A stretch of DNA of 8,061 bases. Origin: Burkholderiales bacterium (lineage in GTDB: Bacteria > Pseudomonadota > Gammaproteobacteria > Burkholderiales > CAIKXV01). Each line of letters starts with the position of its first letter. Position 1 is the stretch's first letter. The stretch covers positions 1-8,061 of the forward strand of contig JAIENF010000351.1 of NCBI GenBank assembly GCA_019751575.1. Reading direction: 5' to 3'. The translations under genes and the position numbers were made by a program. Shown here piece by piece: positions 1-6,282 of the stretch. A model generated the notes under the pieces. The model made no database searches, was not told where the DNA came from, and worked only from the letters and a program-made list of their open reading frames with translations.

Positions 1-1
1 G

Positions 2-118
2 TCGGCCTCGACCATCCCGGTGTATGCGCTGGGCGGGATGAAGCCGGCCGATCTCGAGGCGGCGCGGCGCCATGGCGCGCAGGGTGTCGCGTTCCAGCGG
101 GGCGCCTGGATCCGGTGA
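2..118 (+). CDS. C-terminal fragment, probable Nudix hydrolase / thiamine phosphate synthase-like fusion
   Basis: Only the last 38 codons lie in the window; the stop is TGA at 116-118. The fragment contains the stretch PVYALGGMKPADL followed by RRHGAQGVAFQRGAW. This matches the final strand and phosphate-binding region of thiamine phosphate synthase/TenI-type barrels, where a GG(I/M)xP turn is followed by a GAxGVA segment. In many beta- and gammaproteobacteria this domain is fused to the C-terminus of a MutT-type Nudix hydrolase, and the YALGG...HGAQGVA wording resembles those fusions more than free-standing ThiE. The Nudix part, if present, lies outside the window, so the fusion is inferred. 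The gene converges on the metallophosphoesterase gene, with only 42 bases between the two stops. A stand-alone ThiE or TenI protein is the main alternative. Confidence 0.6.
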   Translation, partial: SASTIPVYALGGMKPADLEAARRHGAQGVAFQRGAWIR

Positions 119-154
119 GCGGGGCGGCGGGTTCGACCGACCTGCCGGCCGCCG

Positions 155-169
155 CCGGCCTCAGGCCGG
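155..169. other. Short GC hairpin at the convergent gene ends
   Basis: The arms CCGGCC (155-160) and GGCCGG (164-169) flank a three-base loop that is itself the complement of the metallophosphoesterase stop codon (161-163). It sits between two convergent genes, where a bidirectional terminator would be useful. There is no T-run on either side and the surrounding sequence is nearly all G and C, so it may be chance. Confidence 0.25.
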
Positions 170-2248
170 GTCCCGGCTGACCAGCTTCAGCAGCGCGGGG
201 CCCTGCAGCAGCCCGGCCGCGTCGGCCATCGCCACCGTGCCGCTGCCCAGGTCGATCACGCACGTGGCGCGGGCGGTTCCCGCCAGTGCCGGCGGCAGGC
301 GTCCGGCCAGCGAAGCGAGCGGCATCGAAGGCACCGTCGGCAGGAACAGCAGCCAGTGCGCGCCTGCACTCTGCAGGCAGAGCCAGCGACCGGCCCCGTC
401 GTCGAGGACGGCAGCGGCACCGGCAGCGGCACCGCAGAGGGGGGCTGCTTCGGTGGCGAACGCCGCATGCAGGTGGCGCATCACGCGTCCCGCCAGCCGC
501 GGGTCGAAGCGGCGATCGACGAAACCGCCATGCGGGAAGTAGCCGCGGTCGACATCGACGAAGGTGTCGAAGAACAGTTCGGTGCCGGCGCCGGCCAGCG
601 CGCAGAACATCGCCTCCGCGACCCGGTTGCCGTTGGCCCGTTCATCGAACAGTGGCGTCGCGGGGTCGTCGCCGGCCAGCCGCACATGCGGCACGATCGT
701 GGCATCGAGCGTGGCTGCCAGCCGCCGCGCCTGCGCGATGCCGTCGGCCGGAGGCTGGCCGCGCGGGATGCGCATCACGTAACCGTCCACCGCCGCGCGT
801 GCGCCCGGCACGGCGAGCAGCGCCTGCATCTGCTCGATCTCGGCGGCGACGAAGCCGTGGTTGATGAAGTGGTTGAAGGTGCTGCCGTCGTACTTGGCGT
901 CTTCATGCAGGCGCAGCTTGGACAGCAGCACGCGCAGCCCGAGGTCGGCGCGCAGGCGTGCCAGCCTCGGCAATGCAGCCTCGGCGTCGCGCCAGGGCAG
1001 CACGACCTCGAGCGTCTCGACCAGCCCGCGGTGCTCGTACAGTGCCGCCGTCGCCGCACCGCCCGGCACGCCGAACACGCAGGCGGTGAAGCGGTGGCCG
1101 AGCCGGCACAGCAGCGACATCCGGGTGCGCACCTGCGTATCGAGCAGGTCCTGCAGCGGCACGCGCAGCCGGCGCACGCCGGCTTCCCACAGCGCGACCA
1201 GCGGATAGTCGTTGCGCGTGCGCTTGCGTTCGAACTCCTGAACGCCGCCGGTGGCCGCGATGTCCATCCACTCGACCCAGGGATGGCGCAGGTCGACGCC
1301 GGCCGGCGCATGCGGGTTGGTACGGCTGTGCACCGGCGGCAGCGAGGTCCCTGCCGGCGCGGTGGCGTCGAGCCGGCCGTCGGTGCGCATGAAGTGCGCG
1401 ACATGGCCGTTCGCATGCACGTCCACCAGGTACCAGCCCAGCTTCGGCGACTCGTCCCGGCCATGTTCCGGCCCGCCCGGCGGCAGCTTGAACAGCTCGG
1501 TGTAGTCCTGGCGCACGAAGGCGGTCGACGGCAGGATGTAGCACTCGGTGCCCTCGAAGATGTCGTACCACTGGTGGTGCACATGGCCGGCGAACAATGC
1601 CTCGGGCCGGTAGCGCTGCAGCAGGTCGAGCAGCCAGCTGCGCCCTGGCTCGTCGATGTTGTCGTAGGTGCTCGCTTCATGCCGGTCGCAGACGAACGGC
1701 GGATAGTGGGTGAAGAAGAACGTCCGCTTGCCGCGGTTCAGCGCGAAGTCTTCCTCGAGCCAGGCACGCTGCTCGGCCTCCGCAGGAAGCCCCGAGTTGA
1801 TCACCTGCGCATCGATCACGATGAAGTGGCAGCCGGCCGCATCGAACGAATGGAAGTCGGGGCCGAACAGGCGCCGGTAGTTGTCGACCGCGGCCTGGGT
1901 GACCGTGCCCGCAGGCATCCAGTCGACGGCCTTGTCGCCGACATCGTGGTTGCCCGCCGCGAGGTACAGCGGCGCACGCAGGGTGGAAGCGATCTCGCGG
2001 AACCGTTCGCAGGCCGGCTCGAAGCTGGGCAGTTCCGGCACCGGGTGGACGAGGTCGCCGACATGCACGACCAGCAGGGGGTCGTGGCGGTCGATGTCGG
2101 CGATCGCCGAACGGCCGCGCTCGTTGGCCAGTGCGTTGGTGGCGAATGGCGAGGAGCTCCGGCCGTCCTCCGGGTTCACATGGGTGTCGGCGATCACTGC
2201 GAACCGGAACAGCAGGGGTCCGAAGCCCTCGCCCTTGAGTGCATGCAT
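161..2248 (-). CDS. Calcineurin-like metallophosphoesterase with a large C-terminal barrel-like domain (695 aa)
   Basis: Residues about 12-240 form a metallophosphoesterase domain with all its metal-binding motifs: DTH (21-23), GD (64-65), GNHD (99-102), TH (180-181) and GHVHH (221-225). It should be a binuclear-metal phosphoesterase; the substrate is not readable from sequence. No signal peptide or membrane segment is seen, so it is probably cytoplasmic. After a strand-rich linker (about 241-330), residues about 331-620 alternate strands and helices like an alpha/beta barrel, with acidic and aromatic residues at strand ends (FFDTFVDVDRGYFPHGG, 559-575). Residues about 621-695 look like a small beta domain. 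The start at 2248 is chosen because AGGAG lies seven bases upstream; an in-frame extension to 2350 has no such site and crosses the promoter. The gene is divergent from the aconitase gene. The phosphoesterase assignment is firm; the C-terminal assignment is inference. Confidence 0.88.
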   Translation of the reverse strand: MHALKGEGFGPLLFRFAVIADTHVNPEDGRSSSPFATNALANERGRSAIADIDRHDPLLVVHVGDLVHPVPELPSFEPACERFREIASTLRAPLYLAAGNHDVGDKAVDWMPAGTVTQAAVDNYRRLFGPDFHSFDAAGCHFIVIDAQVINSGLPAEAEQRAWLEEDFALNRGKRTFFFTHYPPFVCDRHEASTYDNIDEPGRSWLLDLLQRYRPEALFAGHVHHQWYDIFEGTECYILPSTAFVRQDYTELFKLPPGGPEHGRDESPKLGWYLVDVHANGHVAHFMRTDGRLDATAPAGTSLPPVHSRTNPHAPAGVDLRHPWVEWMDIAATGGVQEFERKRTRNDYPLVALWEAGVRRLRVPLQDLLDTQVRTRMSLLCRLGHRFTACVFGVPGGAATAALYEHRGLVETLEVVLPWRDAEAALPRLARLRADLGLRVLLSKLRLHEDAKYDGSTFNHFINHGFVAAEIEQMQALLAVPGARAAVDGYVMRIPRGQPPADGIAQARRLAATLDATIVPHVRLAGDDPATPLFDERANGNRVAEAMFCALAGAGTELFFDTFVDVDRGYFPHGGFVDRRFDPRLAGRVMRHLHAAFATEAAPLCGAAAGAAAVLDDGAGRWLCLQSAGAHWLLFLPTVPSMPLASLAGRLPPALAGTARATCVIDLGSGTVAMADAAGLLQGPALLKLVSRDPA
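409..432. repeat. Perfect 12-bp tandem duplication inside the metallophosphoesterase gene
   Basis: The unit CGGCAGCGGCAC occurs twice back to back (409-420 and 421-432). Twelve bases keep the frame, so the repeat adds four residues and encodes the GAAAGAAA linker at about residues 606-613 of the metallophosphoesterase, between the barrel-like region and the terminal beta domain. It is probably a slippage product in a flexible linker. Confidence 0.85.
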
Positions 2249-2255
2249 GTCGGCG

Positions 2256-2260
2256 CTCCT
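2256..2260 (-). promoter_or_regulatory. Shine-Dalgarno site of the metallophosphoesterase gene
   Basis: On the minus strand this reads AGGAG, seven bases before the ATG at 2248-2246. It fixes the start there rather than at the longer in-frame opening at 2350. Confidence 0.75.
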
Positions 2261-2280
2261 GCGCTTGCCTGGATGGCCAC

Positions 2281-2309
2281 TGTATAGCGCGCGGGTGCGG
2301 GGGCGGCAA
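2281..2309 (-). promoter_or_regulatory. Sigma70-type promoter for the metallophosphoesterase gene
   Basis: On the minus strand, TTGCCG (2309-2304) and TATACA (2286-2281) are separated by exactly 17 bases. Each hexamer matches four of six consensus positions. A transcript would start near 2274, giving a leader of about 26 bases that carries the AGGAG ribosome site. The TATA-like core stands out in otherwise GC-rich sequence. Confidence 0.5.
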
Positions 2310-2366
2310 CCCGGCCGGTGCGAGCACGTGCGACGGGATCGGAGGCACAATCCGGGGCCCGGCTAC

Positions 2367-2393
2367 GTCGACGGCAGCGATGACTGCCGCGAC
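2367..2393. promoter_or_regulatory. Bulged inverted repeat upstream of the aconitase gene
   Basis: GTCG-A-CGGCAG (2367-2377) pairs with CTGCCGCGAC (2384-2393) as ten base pairs with one bulged A and a six-base loop, CGATGA. It ends 36 bases before the aconitase ATG. It could be an operator in DNA or a hairpin in the 5' leader; no T-run follows, so it is not a simple terminator. No convincing promoter hexamers for the aconitase gene were found in 2310-2429. Confidence 0.35.
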
Positions 2394-2429
2394 AGCCACA
2401 TTGAATGCGGGCATCCGCAGGCCATGCAC

Positions 2430-5183
2430 ATGACCCCGACCGACAGCCCCGCCATTGCATTCTCCCCATTGCCTGCGGAGCCCGATCCGGCAGCCCTGTC
2501 ATCGCTCGAGGCCGGCGGCGCGACCTGTCGGCGGATCGATCTCGCCCGCCTGCTTCCGGCGGCCGTGCTCGACCGCCTGCCGCGCACGCTGCGCATCCTG
2601 TTCGAGAATGCGGCGCTGCATGCGCCCGACCGGCTGGCCGCAGTGGTCGGGGCGAACGGCACGATCGACCGCAGCCGCGAGCTCGACTTCTTCCCGTCGC
2701 GGGTACTGATGCACGACACCACCTGCCTGCCGGCGCTGGCGGACTTCGCGGCGATGCGCGATGCGGTCGCGGCGCTGGGCGGCGATCCGTCGCGGGTGAA
2801 CCCGGTGATTCCGGTAGACCTGGTGATCGACCATTCGGTGACGGTCGAGCACTACGGCAACCCCGATGCAGCGCGCCTGAACCTCGAGGTCGATTTCCGG
2901 CGCAACGCCGAGCGCTACCGCTTCGTGAAGTGGGCTCAGCAGAGCCTGAACAACTTCCGCGTGATGCCGCCCGGCAGCGGCATCCTCCACCAGATCAACC
3001 TGGAGTTCCTGTCCCAGGTCGTGAAGGTTTCCGTTGCCCGGGATGGCGGGGCACCGGTCGCCTGGCCCGATACCCTGGTCGGCACCGACAGCCACACGCC
3101 GATGGTCAATGCACTGGGCGTCCTTGCCTGGGGCGTCGGCGGCGTCGAGGGGCAGGCTGCGATGCTCGGCGAGCCGCTTGCGATGCAGGTGCCGAAGGTG
3201 GTCGGCGTGCGCCTGGAGGGGCGGCTTGCGCCCGGGGTGACGGCTACCGATCTCGCGCTGCACGTGACCTCGATGCTGCGCCGCCATGGCGTGCTCGGCT
3301 GCTTCGTCGAGTTCTGCGGGCCGGGCGTGGGCGCGTTGCCGGTCGCCGACCGTGCGACGGTCGCCAACATGGCACCGGAGTACGGCGCCACCTGCTCGTT
3401 CTTCCCGGTCGATCGGTCGACGCTCGACTACCTTCGCGCGAGCGGCCGAAGCGAGGCCCTGGTGGCGCTGGTCGAGGCCCATGCGCGCGCGCAGGGAACC
3501 TGGCTGGACGCCGGCGACCCGGACCCGCGGTTCGACGAGGCCCTCGTGCTGGACCTCGCCGCGCTGGAGCCCATCGTCGCCGGCCCGCGGTATCCGCACG
3601 AGCGCAAGCCCCTGGGATCGGTGCGTGCCGATTTCCTGCAGGCGCTGCCGGCGCTCGCGCCTGCGCCGCGCCACGCATCGAGCCCGCCGCTGCCCGAGGC
3701 CGGGCGGCCGCGCACCTTCATGCCCGCCGATGGCGGCCCCCTGCTGCGCGACGGGGCGGTGGTGCTCGCCGCCATCACGAGCTGCACCAACACGTCCAAC
3801 CCGGCACTGCTGGTCGGTGCCGGCCTGCTCGCGCGCAACGCGCGCCGGCGCGGTCTCGGCCGCAAGCCCTGGGTTAAGACCTCGCTGTCGCCCGGATCCC
3901 GGGTCGTCTCCGGGTACCTGTCCGCGTCGGGTTTGCAGGACGACCTCGATGCGCTCGGCTTCCATGTCGCCGGGCTCGGCTGCATGACCTGCATCGGGAA
4001 CTCGGGGCAGCTCGAGGCCGCGGTGGTCGAGGCGGTCGAACGGCAGGGACTGTGCGCCGTCGGCGTGCTGTCGGGCAACCGCAACTTCGATGGGCGGGTG
4101 AACGGGCATCTTGCCGGCGCGTACCTTGCGTCGCCGCCGCTGGTGGTGGCCTATGCGATCGCAGGTACCGTCGACATCGACCTCGCGCGCGATCCGCTGG
4201 GCGAAGATGCCGACGGCAGGCCGGTACGCCTGCCGGACCTGTGGCCTTCCGACGAAGAGATCCGCAGCGTGATCGACCGCCACCTGCTGCCCGACGTGTT
4301 CGCGGCCGCCTACCGGGGCATCACCGATGGCCCCCCCGCCTGGCAGGCGATCGATGCGCCGGGCAGTACCTGCTTCGCGTGGGAACCAGCCTCGGACTAC
4401 ATCCGCCGGCCGCCCTACTTCGACGGCCTCCACGCCGAGGCGCCCGGGCTGCGCCCGGTGCGCGACGCACGGCTGCTGCTCAAGCTTGGCGACGACATCA
4501 CCACCGACCATATCTCGCCCGCGGGCACCATACCGGCCGAGAGCGTGGCCGGCCGCTACCTGTTGTCCCGCGGTACCGTCGAGCGCGACCTGAACCAGTA
4601 TTCGACCCGGCGCAGCAACCACGAGGTGCTGCTGCGCGGTGCATTCAGCAACCGCCGGCTGCGCAACGAGGTGCTGTCGGCCGAGACGACGCCGCCCGGC
4701 GGCCACGCCTTCGACCTGACCGGATCCCGGGTGTTGCCGGCCTGCGAGGCCTCGGCCGCCTTCCGCGAGGCCGGCGTTCCGCTGGTGATCCTGGCGGGCC
4801 GCAACTACGGGGCCGGTTCCAGCCGAGACTGGGCAGCCAAGGCACCGGCGCTGCTCGGCGTGCGCATCGTGGTCGCGGAAAGCTTCGAGCGGATCCATCG
4901 CAGCAACCTGCTCGCACTCGGGGTGCTGCCGCTGCTCTACGACGCCGGTTGCACCCGGCACGACCTGTGCCGGGACGGGCGCGAGACGTTCTCGTTCGAC
5001 GGCCTCGACGCGCTCGCCGTCGGTCGAAACCGGATCGAGGTCGAAGTCACCCGGCCGGGCGGCAGCCGTTCTACCCATGTGCTCTGGTGCACGCTCGAAT
5101 CGTCGCGCGAACTCGGCTGGCTGCAGCACGGCGGCGTGCTGCCGCGCATGGTCCGGCGCTTCGCCCGGGCGTGCTCGCATTGA
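2430..5183 (+). CDS. acnA: Aconitate hydratase, AcnA/IRP-type paralogue (917 aa)
   Basis: This should be a [4Fe-4S] hydro-lyase isomerising citrate, cis-aconitate and isocitrate, or a related tricarboxylate. It is collinear with Escherichia coli AcnA (891 residues). The cluster cysteines are C452 (SCTNTSNP), C518 and C521 (GCMTCIGNSG). Other active-site signatures are IDHS (133-136), H187, GTDSHT (218-223), N313 and E317, NRNFDGR (550-556), TTDHISPAG (691-699), R709 in AGRYL, and SSR (797-799) in YGAGSSRDWAAKA. Two departures stand out: the usual MQDFTG is MHDTTC, putting H95 at the active-site glutamine, and the normally invariant RGTFANIR is RGAFSNRR (736-743). The ATG at 2430 has CAGG eight bases upstream; an ATG at 2424 is the alternative. 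The Bug receptor gene follows 70 bases later on the same strand. The family is certain; the exact substrate is not. Confidence 0.9.
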   Translation: MTPTDSPAIAFSPLPAEPDPAALSSLEAGGATCRRIDLARLLPAAVLDRLPRTLRILFENAALHAPDRLAAVVGANGTIDRSRELDFFPSRVLMHDTTCLPALADFAAMRDAVAALGGDPSRVNPVIPVDLVIDHSVTVEHYGNPDAARLNLEVDFRRNAERYRFVKWAQQSLNNFRVMPPGSGILHQINLEFLSQVVKVSVARDGGAPVAWPDTLVGTDSHTPMVNALGVLAWGVGGVEGQAAMLGEPLAMQVPKVVGVRLEGRLAPGVTATDLALHVTSMLRRHGVLGCFVEFCGPGVGALPVADRATVANMAPEYGATCSFFPVDRSTLDYLRASGRSEALVALVEAHARAQGTWLDAGDPDPRFDEALVLDLAALEPIVAGPRYPHERKPLGSVRADFLQALPALAPAPRHASSPPLPEAGRPRTFMPADGGPLLRDGAVVLAAITSCTNTSNPALLVGAGLLARNARRRGLGRKPWVKTSLSPGSRVVSGYLSASGLQDDLDALGFHVAGLGCMTCIGNSGQLEAAVVEAVERQGLCAVGVLSGNRNFDGRVNGHLAGAYLASPPLVVAYAIAGTVDIDLARDPLGEDADGRPVRLPDLWPSDEEIRSVIDRHLLPDVFAAAYRGITDGPPAWQAIDAPGSTCFAWEPASDYIRRPPYFDGLHAEAPGLRPVRDARLLLKLGDDITTDHISPAGTIPAESVAGRYLLSRGTVERDLNQYSTRRSNHEVLLRGAFSNRRLRNEVLSAETTPPGGHAFDLTGSRVLPACEASAAFREAGVPLVILAGRNYGAGSSRDWAAKAPALLGVRIVVAESFERIHRSNLLALGVLPLLYDAGCTRHDLCRDGRETFSFDGLDALAVGRNRIEVEVTRPGGSRSTHVLWCTLESSRELGWLQHGGVLPRMVRRFARACSH

Positions 5184-5190
5184 CGCCTGT

Positions 5191-5219
5191 GCCCGGTCCC
5201 GGCTGCGGTAGGATCGGGC
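5191..5219. other. Hairpin between the aconitase and Bug receptor genes
   Basis: GCCCGGTCC (5191-5199) pairs with GGATCGGGC (5211-5219) as nine pairs including one G-T wobble, with an 11-base loop. It begins eight bases after the aconitase stop. The right arm is followed by CACTACAAG with no T-run, so it is not a classic intrinsic terminator. It could slow transcription or protect a 3' end while allowing read-through into the receptor gene. Confidence 0.3.
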
Positions 5220-5241
5220 CACTACAAGAACGGTGACAGCC

Positions 5242-5247
5242 GGAGGA
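5242..5247 (+). promoter_or_regulatory. Strong Shine-Dalgarno site of the Bug receptor gene
   Basis: GGAGGA lies six bases before the ATG at 5254. It decides that start over the in-frame GTG at 5233, which lies upstream of the site. Confidence 0.8.
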
Positions 5248-5253
5248 TGGACG

Positions 5254-6282
5254 ATGGATGCGAGCGCTTTTCCCGGCGGCCGTGCCGGGGTCGTTGCCGG
5301 GCTTTCTGCGTGCCTGGTCGCACTGCTGCCGCTGCACGCGGATGCGCAGCCCGCCGCGAAGCAGGCGATCGGCACGTCCGAGCGATTTCCCGACCGGCCG
5401 ATCCGCATGCTGGTCGGCTTCACGCCGGGCGGTGGTGCGGACACCGCGGCGCGTCCTGTCGCGCAGCGGCTCGCCGAGGCGATCGGCCAGCAGGTGGTGG
5501 TCGACAACCGGCCCGGCAGCAGCGGCAATGTCGCGGCCGACATCGTCGCGCGCGCCAATCCCGACGGCTACACGCTGCTGTTCGGGACCATCGCCAACTT
5601 CGCGATCAACCCGATGATCTACGAGCGGCTCACCTATGACCCGGTGCGCGACTTCGCGCCGATCACGCTGGCGGCGTCCCCGGTCAACGTGCTGATCGTG
5701 CATCCGTCGGTGCAGGCGAACACGATGAAGGAACTGATCGCCCTGGTCCGCGCGAAGCCCAATGCGTTCAACTACGGCACCTCGGGCATCGGCGGCGCCG
5801 GCCACCTGGCGGGCGAACTGCTCGCGCTGCTCGGCGGCTTGGCGCTGACCCACGTACCGTACAAGGGTGGCTCGGCGGCAATCGCCGACCTGATCGGCGG
5901 CAACATCCCGATCGTGATCACCGTGGTGCCGGGCGCGGTGCCCCAGGTGAAGGCCGGACGCGCGCGGCTGCTCGCGGTCACCACCGCGAAGCGTTCGGCG
6001 CTGCTGCCGGACGTGCCGACCATCGCCGAATCGGGACTGCCCGGCTTCGAGGCCAACAACTGGTATGGCATCGTCGCGCCGTCGAAGACGCCGCGACCGG
6101 TGATCGACCGGTTGAATGCGGAACTGGTGAAGGTGCTCAACTCGCCGGGTTTGCGCGAGATCTACTCGAACCAGGGCATCGAGGCGATCCCGAGCACGCC
6201 GGCAGAGTTCACGGCCTACATCCGGTCCGAGATCGCCAAGTGGTCGAAGGTCGTGAAGGCCGCAGGCATCAAGGCCGACTGA
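5254..6282 (+). CDS. Bug/TctC-family tripartite tricarboxylate transporter substrate-binding protein (342 aa)
   Basis: This is a periplasmic receptor of the Bug family, which captures carboxylates (citrate, aromatic and amino-acid-derived acids) for TctA/TctB-type transporters or for sensing. Residues 1-31 form a Sec signal peptide: one arginine (R10), a hydrophobic core and a probable cut after ADA (29-31). The mature protein has the family hallmarks FPDRPIR (45-51), GFTPGGGADTAAR (55-67), VVVDNRPG (81-88), NPDGYTLL (102-109), NYGTSG (173-178), VPYKGG (201-206) and LPDVPTIAESG (251-261). Length is normal for the family. It follows the aconitase gene on the same strand, and the two may form an operon for a tricarboxylate, but no TctA or TctB gene is present and Bug receptors are often orphans. 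Its 3' end overlaps the convergent hydrolase gene by 14 bases. The ligand cannot be read from sequence. Confidence 0.93.
   Translation: MDASAFPGGRAGVVAGLSACLVALLPLHADAQPAAKQAIGTSERFPDRPIRMLVGFTPGGGADTAARPVAQRLAEAIGQQVVVDNRPGSSGNVAADIVARANPDGYTLLFGTIANFAINPMIYERLTYDPVRDFAPITLAASPVNVLIVHPSVQANTMKELIALVRAKPNAFNYGTSGIGGAGHLAGELLALLGGLALTHVPYKGGSAAIADLIGGNIPIVITVVPGAVPQVKAGRARLLAVTTAKRSALLPDVPTIAESGLPGFEANNWYGIVAPSKTPRPVIDRLNAELVKVLNSPGLREIYSNQGIEAIPSTPAEFTAYIRSEIAKWSKVVKAAGIKAD

Noticed and set aside
356..2287. 643-codon open frame on the + strand, antisense to the metallophosphoesterase gene
   Set aside because: It mirrors the codon pattern of the real gene; its translation is rich in Arg, Ala, His, Gln and Val with no recognisable motif, whereas the minus-strand product carries a full set of phosphoesterase motifs.
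2249..2350. 34-codon N-terminal extension of the metallophosphoesterase
   Set aside because: It has no ribosome site, includes the TTGCCG/TATACA promoter, and the strong AGGAG site points to 2248.
5180..5214. Possible promoter for the Bug receptor gene: TTGACG (5180-5185) and TAGGAT (5209-5214)
   Set aside because: The 23-base spacing is too long for a sigma70 promoter, and the first hexamer overlaps the aconitase stop.
5302..5313. Lipobox-like LSAC in the Bug receptor signal peptide
   Set aside because: The hydrophobic core continues for several residues after the cysteine and a good ADA cleavage site follows, so a normal signal peptidase I substrate is more likely.
2499..5558. 1019-codon open frame on the - strand, antisense to the aconitase and the start of the receptor gene
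   Set aside because: It is a high-GC shadow frame with low-complexity Arg/His/Gln composition, and it crosses two real genes on the opposite strand.
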